Positions 41,414 to 50,188 are shown, counted from the first letter of the stretch. The stretch: DNA of 64,000 nucleotides from Jongsikchunia kroppenstedtii DSM 45133 (GCF_000380485.1 NZ_AQYG01000044.1:124001-188000), one strand, 5' to 3'. Numbers and translations are program-made. The notes: generated from the letters alone by a model not told the origin.

Positions 41414-42898
41414 TCACGCCTTGTAGGCGACGGCCTTGGTCTCGAGATATTCCTCGAAGCCGGCGACGCCCATCTCGCGGCCGATGCCGGAAGCCTTGTA
41501 GCCACCGAACGGCACGTCGGCGGAGTACCAGATGCCGCCGTTGACGCCGAGTGTCCCGGTCCGCACCCCGGCGACGACCTTCTCGACACGGTCGGGGTCG
41601 GTGCCCCAGACGGCGCCGGAGAGTCCGTAGGGGGAGTCGTTGGCGATCGCGATGGCATCGTCGTCGCCGTCGTGCGGGATGATCACCAGCACCGGGCCGA
41701 AGATCTCCTCCTGCGCGACCCGGGAGGAGTTGGGCAAACCCGAGATGAGCGTCGGCTCGATGAAGTAGCCGCGCTTGCGGTCCGCCGGTCGGCCGCCGCC
41801 GCATTCGATGGTGCCGCCTTCTTCGACGGCCAGCTTCAGGTAATCCTCGACGCGCGCCCGCTGTCGCTGCGAGATGAGCGGACCGCACATGGTGCCGGGT
41901 TCGTTGGGGTCGTTCGCGCCGAGTGCGCCCATCGTGCCGCGGGTGGCGTCGATCGCCGCCTGCAGCTTCTCCCGCGGTACGAGTAGCCGGGTGGGGATGG
42001 CGCAGCCCTGGCCCGCATGGGTGATGACGTTGATCGCGGCCATCGAGCAGGCGGTGTTCAGATCGGCGTCGTCGAGGACGATGAATGCCGACTTGCCGCC
42101 GAGCTCCAGGAACACTCGGGTCAGGTTCTCGGCGGCCGCGGCCATCACCTTCTTTCCGGTCGCCGTCGACCCGGTGAACGACACCATGTCGACACGCGGA
42201 TCGGCCGAGAGTTGTGCTCCCAGTTGATGATCGGTACCGGTGATGATATTGATGACACCGGGCGGGATGTCGGTCTCCTCGGCGATCACCTTGCCGACCA
42301 GCGCCGCGCACCACGGGGTGTCCGGGGCGGCCTTGAGCACGATCGTCGCGCCGGCCGCGAGTGCCGGACCGATCTTGGCGAAGTTGATCTGATGCGGGAA
42401 GTTCCAGGGGGTGATGGCGCCGACGACACCCACCGCTTCCTTGCGGATCACCCGGTCGGACGCGATACCCATCGGCGAGGCCTGGCCGAGGGAGCTCTTC
42501 CATTCGTAGCTTTCGGCGAGATCGGCGAAGTAGTTCAGGTCGGCGATCGGCCCGGCCAACTGCGGTCCGTTGGTGAGTACTCGTGGCGCGCCGACTTCCG
42601 CGATCGTGAGTTCCCGCAGCTCGTCGAGGTGCTCGGTGAGCTTGGCGCTCAGCTGACGCAGGGCCGCCGCGCGCTTGGCGTGATTGCTCGACCAGTCGGT
42701 TGTGTCGAAGGCCGTGCGGGCCGCGGCGATGGCCGCGTCCAGGTCGGCGGACGTGGCTTCGGCGGCCCCGCCGATGACCTCTTCGGTCGCCGGATTGATC
42801 ACGTCGTAGCTCCCGCCGGAGCCGGGGACGAGTTTGCCGCCGATCAGCAGATCGGAACTGTCGCTTGGTCTCAGTGATTGTGAAGGCTCCAGGGTCAC
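41414..42898 (-). CDS. NAD-dependent aldehyde dehydrogenase (AldA-like)
   Basis: 494 residues. Aldehyde dehydrogenase landmarks: PWNFPHQ, FTGSTATGKKV, base Glu in LELGGKSAF, nucleophile Cys in HAGQGCAIPTR, and EEIFGPVL. It oxidises an aldehyde to the acid, perhaps the product of the neighbouring P450s. GTG 42898 has AGGAG about 8 bases upstream. Divergent from the TetR gene 42993; a TetR-type palindrome lies between. Positional counterpart of Rv0768 (aldA) in M. tuberculosis. Confidence 0.92.
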   Translation of the reverse strand: MTLEPSQSLRPSDSSDLLIGGKLVPGSGGSYDVINPATEEVIGGAAEATSADLDAAIAAARTAFDTTDWSSNHAKRAAALRQLSAKLTEHLDELRELTIAEVGAPRVLTNGPQLAGPIADLNYFADLAESYEWKSSLGQASPMGIASDRVIRKEAVGVVGAITPWNFPHQINFAKIGPALAAGATIVLKAAPDTPWCAALVGKVIAEETDIPPGVINIITGTDHQLGAQLSADPRVDMVSFTGSTATGKKVMAAAAENLTRVFLELGGKSAFIVLDDADLNTACSMAAINVITHAGQGCAIPTRLLVPREKLQAAIDATRGTMGALGANDPNEPGTMCGPLISQRQRARVEDYLKLAVEEGGTIECGGGRPADRKRGYFIEPTLISGLPNSSRVAQEEIFGPVLVIIPHDGDDDAIAIANDSPYGLSGAVWGTDPDRVEKVVAGVRTGTLGVNGGIWYSADVPFGGYKASGIGREMGVAGFEEYLETKAVAYKA

Positions 42899-42941
42899 CG
42901 CTGCGCTCCTCGTTTCATCGATGTCTCGCTGTTCGAAACCT

Positions 42942-42961
42942 GTCTAGACACGTGTCTGGAC
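42942..42961. promoter_or_regulatory. TetR operator candidate between aldehyde dehydrogenase and TetR genes
   Basis: GTCTAGACACGTGTCTGGAC is a 20 bp palindrome with one mismatched pair and a perfect 12 bp core. Including ACCT just before it, 20 of 24 bases match the core of the palindrome at 1990-2013. A TACCGT at 42980-42985 ends 7 bases before the TetR ATG, so the operator sits upstream of a probable leaderless promoter and also of the divergent aldehyde dehydrogenase. Confidence 0.7.
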
Positions 42962-42992
42962 TCGAGTTCAAAAGTACGATACCGTCGTCGAC

Positions 42993-43583
42993 ATGTCCAC
43001 CCCGATCGCGCACGAATCCACGCGGCGTCGGCTCACCGCGACCCAGGCCGACACCGTCGCTCGCCTGACCACCGCGGCGGTCGAACTGATCAGTGAGGAC
43101 GGCTTCGAGGCGCTGACCGTCCGGCTCGTCGCGAAGCGCGCGGGCGTCGCTCCGGCAACGGCGTACACCTACTTCAGCTCCAAGAATCACCTGGTGGCCG
43201 AGGCGTTCTGGCGTCGGCTGGCGGAGTCGGTGGATGCCCCGAATCCCAAGCAGAAGCGCACCAACCGGGTGGTCTCGGTGCTGCGCCAGGTGTCGCTGCT
43301 GGTGGCCGGTGAGACCGAATTCGCGCACGCCGTCACCGTCGCGCTGCTCGGGTCCGACCCGGACGTCGAGCATCTGCGGATCAAGATCGGCGTGCTCATC
43401 CGGCAGAAGCTGGCCCAGGCGCTCAACCCCGCGGACCCCGAGGACATCGACGGTCTGTTGGTCGAGTCCCTGGAAATGCTGTACTCCGGCGCGTTGATGA
43501 CCGCCGGGATGGGTTATGTCACATACGAACACATCGCCGATCGGCTGGCCCAGTCGGCAACACTGTTGTTGGAGAACGCATGA
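42993..43583 (+). CDS. TetR-family regulator of the cyp51 locus
   Basis: 196 residues; HTH at about 25-70 (ISEDGFEALTVRLVAKRAGVA, then YTYFSSKNHLVAEAF). Counterpart by position of Rv0767c. It overlaps the CYP123-like gene by 4 bp and is divergent from aldehyde dehydrogenase, so it most likely represses both directions and itself through the palindrome at 42942-42961. A near copy of that palindrome before the LLM gene at 2048 suggests a second target. Confidence 0.88.
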   Translation: MSTPIAHESTRRRLTATQADTVARLTTAAVELISEDGFEALTVRLVAKRAGVAPATAYTYFSSKNHLVAEAFWRRLAESVDAPNPKQKRTNRVVSVLRQVSLLVAGETEFAHAVTVALLGSDPDVEHLRIKIGVLIRQKLAQALNPADPEDIDGLLVESLEMLYSGALMTAGMGYVTYEHIADRLAQSATLLLENA

Positions 43584-44812
43584 CGAATGCCATTGAGGTC
43601 GTCACCGAGGATCGGATCCCGTTCGATCCGTACGACTACCGCATCCACGAGGATCCGTATCCGACGTATGAGCGGCTGCGCGCCGAGGCGCCGATCTATC
43701 ACAATGTGGCGCAGGACTTCTGGGCCCTCGCCCGTCACGACGACGTGCGAGCCGGCTTCCGGGACAACGTGCGGCTGTCCAACAGCTGGGGTGTTTCGAT
43801 CGACCCGGCGTCCTACAACGAGAACGCGCATTTCGCGATGTCGTTCCTGGCGCTGGACGACCCGAAACACATGCGGATGCGCAAGTTGGTTTCCAAAGGC
43901 TTTACCCCCAAACGCATCTCGGAGCTGTCGACGCGGATCACGGAGCTGACCCACGAGCACTGGGACGAGTGCCTGCAGCGCGGCAGCTTCGACTATGTGC
44001 ACGACTTCGCCGGCCGCCTCCCGATGGATGTGGTGTCCGAACTGCTGGGTGTTCCCGTCGCCGACCGGGGCCAGCTGCGCCGGGCCTCGGATCTGCTGGT
44101 GCACCGCGAGGAGGGCGTGTTCGATGTGCCGCCGGAAGCGGTCACCGCCTATCTGGAACTGAACACCTACTATCGCGAGCTGCTGGCCGACCGCAAACGG
44201 AACCTCGGCGACGACCTGGTGTCGGCCCTCATCGAGGCCGAGATGCCCGACGAGTCAGGCGAACCGACGCGGCTGACGGACGACGAGATCATCGGCTTCA
44301 TGATCCTTATGATCGTCGCCGGCAATGAGACCACCACCAAGCTGCTGGCCAACGCGATGTACTGGGGATGGCGCAATCCGGACCAGCTGGCGATCCCGCT
44401 GGCCGATCCGGCTCGGGCCACCGAGTGGACCGAGGAGACGCTGCGTTACGACAACTCGACGCAGATGCTGCTGCGCCGGGTACTCGAAGACGTCGAGTTC
44501 CGCGGCGTGACGATCCCGGCCGGCGATCGGGTGCTGCTGCTCCTGGGATCGGCCAACCGCGATCGTGAAGTCTTCGAAGAGCCCGACGTGTACCGGCTGG
44601 GCCGCGACAGCAGCCAGACGATCGTGAGCTTCGGGATGGGCACGCACTTTTGCCTGGGGGCGCATCTCGCGCGACTCGAGGCGAACATCGCTCTGACCGA
44701 AATAGCCAAGACGGTCAAGGGATTCGAGATCGATATCGCGGGTGCGCACCGAGTGCACTCGGTGAATGTCCGCGGTTTCGCCGAACTTCCGATGGAGGTC
44801 AGTACCCGATGA
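43580..44812 (+). CDS. cyp123: Cytochrome P450, CYP123-like
   Basis: 410-residue soluble bacterial P450. I-helix AGNETT, K-helix EETLR, haem loop FGMGTHFCLGAHLAR with ligand Cys358. It should hydroxylate a hydrophobic substrate using electrons from the 3Fe-4S ferredoxin encoded three genes downstream. The CYP123 name rests on position: in M. tuberculosis the same order TetR-CYP123-SDR-CYP51-ferredoxin occurs (Rv0767c to Rv0763c). Sequence identity was not measured. ATG overlaps the TetR stop, so the repressor and enzymes share a transcript. Confidence 0.88.
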   Translation: MTNAIEVVTEDRIPFDPYDYRIHEDPYPTYERLRAEAPIYHNVAQDFWALARHDDVRAGFRDNVRLSNSWGVSIDPASYNENAHFAMSFLALDDPKHMRMRKLVSKGFTPKRISELSTRITELTHEHWDECLQRGSFDYVHDFAGRLPMDVVSELLGVPVADRGQLRRASDLLVHREEGVFDVPPEAVTAYLELNTYYRELLADRKRNLGDDLVSALIEAEMPDESGEPTRLTDDEIIGFMILMIVAGNETTTKLLANAMYWGWRNPDQLAIPLADPARATEWTEETLRYDNSTQMLLRRVLEDVEFRGVTIPAGDRVLLLLGSANRDREVFEEPDVYRLGRDSSQTIVSFGMGTHFCLGAHLARLEANIALTEIAKTVKGFEIDIAGAHRVHSVNVRGFAELPMEVSTR

Positions 44813-45621
44813 GCACGACCAAGTTCGAGCCGCACCCGCAGCGGCGTCCGGCGATCATCGCCGGCGCGTCGTCGGGGATCGGCGCCGCGACCGCGGAATT
44901 GCTCGGGGCTCAGGGCTTTCCGGTCGCGCTCGGCGCGCGCCGCGTGGACAAGATCGAGGCGCTGGCGGCCAAGATAAATGAGGCCGGCGGTGAGGCGGTG
45001 GCGCTGGAACTCGATGTGACCAAGCCCGATTCGGTTGTCCAGTTCGTGAAGTCGGCCGAGGCCGCGCTCGGACCCATCGAGGTGGCGGTATCCGGCGCCG
45101 GCGATCTGGCGGCCGGCAAGACCCACGAGATGGACCCGGAAACCTTTGCCGCACAGGTCGATGTGCATCTGATCGGGGCCGAGCGGCTGTACCGAGCGAT
45201 CGTCCCCGGGATGGTGTCCCGCACCCGCGGCGACTTCGTCTTCATCGGCTCCGATGTGGTCAAGGTTCCGCGCATGCGGCTCGGGCCCTACGTCGCGGCC
45301 AAGGCCGGCGTCGAGGCGATGGTGCAGGCCCTGCAGGCCGAGCTGGAGGGCACCGGGGTCCGGGTGTCGACCGTGCGTCCCGGTCAGGTGCTGACCGGGA
45401 TGGGGATGAACTTCGACCCGGAAACCGTGGGGCCGTTGCTCGACGACTGGCGCAAGTGGGGACACATCCGGCACTCGAATTTCCTGGCGCCGGAGGATCT
45501 TGCCGCCGCGGTATCGGCGGTCGTGAACACCCCTCGCGGCAGCCATCTGTCGATGGTGGAAGTGCAGCCGGAGGCCCCCATCGTCACCCCTGATGTCAGC
45601 AGTACCGAGGAGAAGAAATGA
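44809..45621 (+). CDS. Short-chain dehydrogenase/reductase between two P450 genes
   Basis: 270 residues: GASSGIGAATA cofactor loop, YVAAK as the YxxxK pair with a Ser in FIGSD. It may oxidise the alcohol made by a flanking P450. Starts and ends with 4 bp ATGA overlaps to CYP123-like and CYP51 genes, fixing the ATG at 44809. Counterpart of Rv0765c by position. The C-terminal tail (about 25 residues) is longer than in typical SDRs and carries no motif. Confidence 0.88.
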   Translation: MSTTKFEPHPQRRPAIIAGASSGIGAATAELLGAQGFPVALGARRVDKIEALAAKINEAGGEAVALELDVTKPDSVVQFVKSAEAALGPIEVAVSGAGDLAAGKTHEMDPETFAAQVDVHLIGAERLYRAIVPGMVSRTRGDFVFIGSDVVKVPRMRLGPYVAAKAGVEAMVQALQAELEGTGVRVSTVRPGQVLTGMGMNFDPETVGPLLDDWRKWGHIRHSNFLAPEDLAAAVSAVVNTPRGSHLSMVEVQPEAPIVTPDVSSTEEKK

Positions 45622-46973
45622 CCACGCTGACCACCCCGCGCCGGGTCTCCGGCGGCGAAGGCGAACACGGCCACCTGGATGAGCTGGCCACCGATCCGAT
45701 CGGCCTGTTCTGGCGGGTGCGCGAGGAATGCGGCGACGCCGGCATGTTCCAGCTCGCCGATCGGGAAGTGGTGCTGCTCTCCGGTGCCGAGGCGAACGAG
45801 CAGTTCTTCCGCGCCGCGGAGGAGGACCTCGACCAGGCCGCCGCGTACCCGTTCATGACGCCGATCTTCGGCGAGGGCGTCGTGTTCGACGCCAGCCCGG
45901 AGCGGCGCAGCGAGATGCTGCACAATCAGGCGCTCAAGGGCGCGCACATGAAGCAGCACGCGGTGACCATTCCCGACGAGGTGCAGCGGATCATCGCCGA
46001 CTGGGGCGACGAGGGCGAGATCGACCTGCTTGAATTCTTCGCCGAGCTGACCATCTACACGTCCTCGAGTTGCCTGGTGGGCAAGAAGTTCCGCGAGCAG
46101 CTCGACTCGCGCTTCGCGTCGCTGTATCACGATCTGGAGAAGGGCACCGACCCGATCGCCTACGTCGATGCGCACGCGGACATCGAGAGTTTCCGTCGCC
46201 GCGACGCCGCCCGCGCAGGGCTCGTCGAGCTGGTCAGCGAGATCATGCAGACCCGCATCGACAACCCGGCCACCGACGAGGACCGCGATCTCCTGGACAT
46301 CCTGGTGTCGGTCCGCGACGAGGAAGGCAACCTGCGGTTCAGCGCCGACGTCGTGACCGGCATCTTCATCTCGATGATGTTCGCCGGACATCACACCACC
46401 TCGGGTACCGCGGCATGGACGCTCATCGAGCTGCTGCGGCACCCCGACTACCTCGCCGGAATCGTCGCCGAACTCGACGAGTTGTATGCCGACGGAACGG
46501 AATACAGCTTCGGCGCGATGCGGCAGATCACCAAGCTGGAGGCCGCTATCAAGGAGGCCCTGCGGCTGCATCCGCCGCTGATCGTGCTGATGCGGGTGGC
46601 GCAGAACGACATTGAGATCGGCGATTTCGAGATCCGCAAGGGCCAGACGGTCGCGGTCTCGCCGGCCATCAGCAACCGGCTCGTCGAGGACTTCCCGAAC
46701 CCGGACGACTTCGAGCCGGAGCGCAACCTGCAGCCGCGGGCCGAGGATCTGGTCAATCGCTGGACCTGGATCCCGTTCGGCGCCGGCCGACACCGCTGCG
46801 TCGGCGCGGCATTCGCGATGATGCAGCTCAAGGCGATCTTCTCGGTTCTGTTGCAGGACTATGAATTCGAGCTCGCGCAACCGTCCGACAGCTACCGCAA
46901 TGACCATTCGAAGATGGTGGTGCAGCTGCAGCAACCCTGTCGGGTGCGCTACCGCAAGCGCGTGAGGAGTTAG
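45618..46973 (+). CDS. cyp51: CYP51, sterol 14alpha-demethylase
   Basis: 451 residues and strikingly like M. tuberculosis CYP51 as I remember it: PFMTPIFGEGVVFDASPERR (B to C helix), FAGHHTTSGTAAW (I helix), KEALRLHPPL and haem loop FGAGRHRCVGAAFA with Cys394, the same ligand number as in M. tuberculosis. CYP51 removes the 14alpha-methyl of lanosterol-type sterols in eukaryotes; the role in sterol-free actinobacteria is unclear. Followed by its probable ferredoxin after 4 bp. GAGGAG precedes the ATG, which overlaps the SDR stop. Confidence 0.96.
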   Translation: MTTLTTPRRVSGGEGEHGHLDELATDPIGLFWRVREECGDAGMFQLADREVVLLSGAEANEQFFRAAEEDLDQAAAYPFMTPIFGEGVVFDASPERRSEMLHNQALKGAHMKQHAVTIPDEVQRIIADWGDEGEIDLLEFFAELTIYTSSSCLVGKKFREQLDSRFASLYHDLEKGTDPIAYVDAHADIESFRRRDAARAGLVELVSEIMQTRIDNPATDEDRDLLDILVSVRDEEGNLRFSADVVTGIFISMMFAGHHTTSGTAAWTLIELLRHPDYLAGIVAELDELYADGTEYSFGAMRQITKLEAAIKEALRLHPPLIVLMRVAQNDIEIGDFEIRKGQTVAVSPAISNRLVEDFPNPDDFEPERNLQPRAEDLVNRWTWIPFGAGRHRCVGAAFAMMQLKAIFSVLLQDYEFELAQPSDSYRNDHSKMVVQLQQPCRVRYRKRVRS

Positions 46974-46977
46974 CGCA

Positions 46978-47178
46978 ATGATCCGGGTGATAGTCGACTT
47001 CGATCTGTGCCAAGGCCACGGCATGTGTGAGCTCGAGGCGCCGGACGTCTTTGCCGCACAACGGGACACCGTCGAGTTGCTGGACAACCCGGTTGATGAC
47101 TTCCTGCGTCCCGACCTGGAGCGCGCCGTGCGCTTCTGCCCGACCCAAGCTCTGTCGATCGTCCAAGAAGATGACTAA
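46978..47178 (+). CDS. 3Fe-4S ferredoxin, probable P450 redox partner
   Basis: 66 residues with Cys11, Cys17 and Cys54 (CQGHGMC and FCPTQAL), and His14 in the place of the fourth ligand: a [3Fe-4S] ferredoxin of the P450-partner type. It should shuttle electrons from a reductase to CYP51 and the CYP123-like enzyme. GAGGAG is 9 bases upstream of ATG 46978. Counterpart of Rv0763c, a known electron donor to CYP51 in M. tuberculosis. FprB at 272-1945 could be its reductase. Confidence 0.94.
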   Translation: MIRVIVDFDLCQGHGMCELEAPDVFAAQRDTVELLDNPVDDFLRPDLERAVRFCPTQALSIVQEDD

Positions 47179-47195
47179 CAATAGAGGACCAACAC

Positions 47196-47741
47196 ATGTC
47201 GTTTGATCGTGCCGAACTGGACGAGATGATCGTCCGGTGGGAGAAGGCCAACGCCGACGTCGAGAAGGCCGGCGACTGGCGGCCGCTCGCCGAGTTCTAC
47301 ACCGAGGACGCCACCTACGGCTGGAACTACGGTCCCACCGAGGAGTTCATGGCCGTGGGTCGCGACGAGATCCGCGATCTGGCGATCGGCCAGGAGATGG
47401 ACGGACTGGAGGGGTGGACCTACCCGTATCAGAAGTGGGTCGTCGACGAGCGCACCGGCGACATGATCGGCTTCTGGAAGCAGATCTCCGACGCCACCCG
47501 CGCCGACGGGTCGCACTACATGGTGAATGGCATCGGCGGCAGCTGGTTCCGCTACGGCGGCAACTTCATGTGGGAATGGCAGCGGGACTTCTTCGACTTC
47601 GGCAACGTCACCGCGCTGTTCATGGAGATGATCACCGACGGCGCGTTGAGCGACGGGATGAACATGCGGATCCAGCGGGCGACCAAGGGGCGGCTGCCCG
47701 GCTGGTACAAGATCGGTACCGCACCGGTCGAAATCTGGTGA
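47196..47741 (+). CDS. NTF2/SnoaL-like protein
   Basis: 181 residues with the NTF2-like cone fold pattern (W-rich: ADVEKAGDWRPLAEFYTEDATYG-type start, then YGPTEEFMAVGRDEIRDLAIG and WFRYGGNFMWEWQRDFFD). Counterpart of Rv0762c by position, next to the ferredoxin of the cyp51 operon. SnoaL-like proteins include isomerases and hydratases, but many have no known activity. AGAGGACC precedes ATG 47196. The stop overlaps a possible GTG of the next gene. Confidence 0.75.
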   Translation: MSFDRAELDEMIVRWEKANADVEKAGDWRPLAEFYTEDATYGWNYGPTEEFMAVGRDEIRDLAIGQEMDGLEGWTYPYQKWVVDERTGDMIGFWKQISDATRADGSHYMVNGIGGSWFRYGGNFMWEWQRDFFDFGNVTALFMEMITDGALSDGMNMRIQRATKGRLPGWYKIGTAPVEIW

Positions 47742-47767
47742 GCATCAAGGGATCTGGAGTGAGCACG

Positions 47768-49000
47768 ATGGGATATAGTGATCTGCCCCGTGAACAGCTC
47801 GTCGCGCTGCTGCCCGAGCTGCTGCTCACCGGACATCTCATCGACCGCAGCGGCATGGCCCATGTAATCGGGGCCTACGGTCGCGAAGTCATGACGCAGG
47901 TGGCCATCGAGGAGTGGCGAGCAGCGAGCCCGGTCTACACCCGGCGCATCCGCGAGGCGCTGTCCATCACCGAAGACGGCGTCGCGGACATCTTCAAGGC
48001 GATGCAGTTCGACATCGGGGCGCCGCCGCAGTTCATGGACTTCCGCTACGGCGTTACCGACCACGACCACGGCGAGTTCGTGCTCGCGCACTGCGGCGCC
48101 CTCATCGACGTCGAGCCGATGGGCGACGACTACGTCACCGGCATGTGCCACGACATCGAGGACCCCACCTTCGACGCCACAGCCATCGCGACGAACCGCC
48201 GCGCGCGCGTGCGACCGATCCACCGGCCGCCGCGAGTGCCGGCTGACCGCACCCCCCACTGCTCATGGACGGTCACGATCGACCCGGAGATCGAGGAGCT
48301 GCCGATCCCGGCATCGGCTGAGCGAATGGCGACGACGGGGGCCGCATCGGTGGTGTTGTCGGCGATCGACCGGTCCGAGGCCGGGCTGGTCGACTATGCG
48401 GGGCCGCTGCTGTCGGATCTGCGTGCCGCCGACTGGTCGCGGTCGGCGCTGGTGCGGCTCTGCGAGGAGATGGCTTTGCAGCAGCACCTGCTGGCAATCG
48501 GTTTCCGCTGGGGCATCGCCGAGCACGGCGGCGACGATCGGCCGGACATCCTCGCCAAGCAGCTGACGGGTATCGCCGGGTTGTCCGCCGCACGGCTGCG
48601 CCAAGCGCTCGGCGCCGATCGGTCGGCGGCCGGATTGGCGGCCGTGCTCGCCGCGCACCCGCTGCTGAACCCGGTGCAGTACACGCATGCGCAGGTCGAG
48701 CTGACCGACGACGTCGTGGCCGTGCACCTGCCGTCCCGGTCGGCCGCGACCGATGACGGCGGCTGGCTGTCCGTCGTCGATGCGGAGAATGTCGATGCGC
48801 TGAACGCGATCGGGCAGGGCGTCGATCCGACCTGGCGGGTGGCTTCCGCGGCCCGCGGCGACCGCGGTCTGACCATCGAGTTCGGCCGCGGCGAGCCCGC
48901 CGATGAGCCTGTCGAGGTCGCGATCACACGGTTTTCGACCGGCGCCGCGTTCGCGTTCGACGACGGGCGAATCCCCTTGGAAATCACTCCGATTCACTGA
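47768..49000 (+). CDS. Unrecognised actinobacterial protein in the cyp51 operon
   Basis: 410 residues I cannot assign. The first 170 residues look like a compact domain with a striking His/Cys/Asp-rich stretch (FVLAHCGALIDVEPMGDDY, then TGMCHDIEDPTFDATA); the remainder is Ala-rich and helical with a final beta-rich part. No membrane segment or signal peptide. The stretch HCG...CHDIED could be a metal site or a Cys-based active centre and faintly recalls L-2-amino-thiazoline-carboxylate hydrolases. Starts possible are ATG 47768 (GGAG upstream), GTG 47759 and GTG 47738, the last overlapping the previous stop. Last gene of the operon. Confidence 0.75.
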   Translation: MGYSDLPREQLVALLPELLLTGHLIDRSGMAHVIGAYGREVMTQVAIEEWRAASPVYTRRIREALSITEDGVADIFKAMQFDIGAPPQFMDFRYGVTDHDHGEFVLAHCGALIDVEPMGDDYVTGMCHDIEDPTFDATAIATNRRARVRPIHRPPRVPADRTPHCSWTVTIDPEIEELPIPASAERMATTGAASVVLSAIDRSEAGLVDYAGPLLSDLRAADWSRSALVRLCEEMALQQHLLAIGFRWGIAEHGGDDRPDILAKQLTGIAGLSAARLRQALGADRSAAGLAAVLAAHPLLNPVQYTHAQVELTDDVVAVHLPSRSAATDDGGWLSVVDAENVDALNAIGQGVDPTWRVASAARGDRGLTIEFGRGEPADEPVEVAITRFSTGAAFAFDDGRIPLEITPIH

Positions 49001-49070
49001 CCTTTCGGCGAGCCGTCGAGGCGACCTCACCGCCGAGGTCTCGATTCGGTGACCGGTGGATACCGCTTCT

Positions 49071-49081
49071 GCAAGGCTTGC
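49071..49081. promoter_or_regulatory. Short palindrome upstream of the degenerate SDR gene
   Basis: GCAAG-G-CTTGC, 5 bp arms, in the 157 bp region between the unrecognised gene and the SDR gene, with GCAAGG repeated at 49088-49093. A TTCTTAAT-like AT-rich spot follows. It may be an operator, but it is short. Confidence 0.25.
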
Positions 49082-49157
49082 TGACCTGCAAGGGAATTCT
49101 TAATGTCGGTTCCTACTCTTGGGCCTGAATGTGCAATCAGTAGGTCTGGAGGGCGGG

Positions 49158-50051
49158 GTGACCCAGCAGGTGCGGCGGCTGGCCGGCAAGTCGGCGATCG
49201 TGGCCGGTTCGAGTCGCGGAGTCGGTTTCGCGGTGGCTCGGGCGATGGCGCGGCACGGTGCCGCGGTGATCGTCAACGGGCGCGATCCGATGGCCGCGAA
49301 GGACGCCGCGGATCGGCTGGCCGACGAGGGAGCGCGCGTCATCGCGGTGCCCGGTGACGTCAGCGCGGACGGTGTCGCCGACAGCCTGGTGGCCGCCTGT
49401 AAGGCCGAGTTCGGTGGCGTGGATATCGCTGTCAACTGTGCGGGACTCAGCGTGCACTCCGACCAGTCGATTCTGGCGGCATCGATCGGCGACTTCCGTG
49501 ACAAGCTGGACGCGCATCTGGTCACGACGTTCCAGCTCGCGCGTGCGGTGGCGCCGACGATGGCGGCGCAGCGATCCGGATCGATCGTGCTCAGCAGCTC
49601 GCTCGGCTTCCGCGGGACCTACGCCGGCACCGGTGACCCGGCCGCGAACGGCGGTGTGGTGTCGCTTGCCTTCGCGCTGGCGCAGGAGCTGGTGGAGCAC
49701 GGGGTGCGGGTCAACACCGTGCTGCCGGGCGCGCAGACCGAGGAGACCTCGGGGCAGGAGTACCGGGCGTGGATCGACGGGCTGTATCAGCGGGGGATCG
49801 TCGATGACGTCACCCGTGACGGGGCGCTGAACTCGGCACCGCCGGAGTACGCGGCGCAGGTCTACGCGTTCTTGGCCAGTGACCTCGCCAAGGACATCAC
49901 CAAGGGGCTGTTCGTCGCATCGGGCAACTTCGTCGGGCGGTATCCGTTGTCGGCGCCGATGCTGGTCGCGTACCGCGATTTCGAGCGGACCGAGCCCTAC
50001 ACGCTCGAGGAACTCGCGACGATGGTCCGTCCGGATTGGGACGCACCCTGA
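49158..50051 (+). CDS. SDR-fold protein without the catalytic Tyr/Lys
   Basis: 297 residues from GTG 49158 with GGAGG a few bases upstream; a TTG at 49119 is a longer alternative. The cofactor loop GSSRGVGFA and NCAG are intact, and Ser is present in LSSSLGF. The YxxxK position, however, reads DPAAN, so neither catalytic Tyr nor Lys remains. The C-terminus has an extra 45 residues (PLSAPMLVAYRDFERTEPY). It may bind NAD(P) without ordinary SDR chemistry, or belong to a divergent family such as the MFE-type. Monocistronic as far as visible. Confidence 0.8.
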   Translation: MTQQVRRLAGKSAIVAGSSRGVGFAVARAMARHGAAVIVNGRDPMAAKDAADRLADEGARVIAVPGDVSADGVADSLVAACKAEFGGVDIAVNCAGLSVHSDQSILAASIGDFRDKLDAHLVTTFQLARAVAPTMAAQRSGSIVLSSSLGFRGTYAGTGDPAANGGVVSLAFALAQELVEHGVRVNTVLPGAQTEETSGQEYRAWIDGLYQRGIVDDVTRDGALNSAPPEYAAQVYAFLASDLAKDITKGLFVASGNFVGRYPLSAPMLVAYRDFERTEPYTLEELATMVRPDWDAP

Positions 50052-50188
50052 CCTGCTGAAAACCTGATGTATGCGGCGGCTCGCGGCTCATATCGTCGTC
50101 AGGCGCCGTATATGTCATGGCTTCAGTGGCAAAGAAAAACAATCATGCACGCTTGATTTGTTCGGCCGGCCGTGTGAGGCTGATCGGC

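Noticed and set aside
49023-49040. Terminator GACCTC-N6-GAGGTC after the unrecognised gene
   Set aside because: Arms of only 6 bp in GC-rich DNA are common by chance; not listed as a feature.
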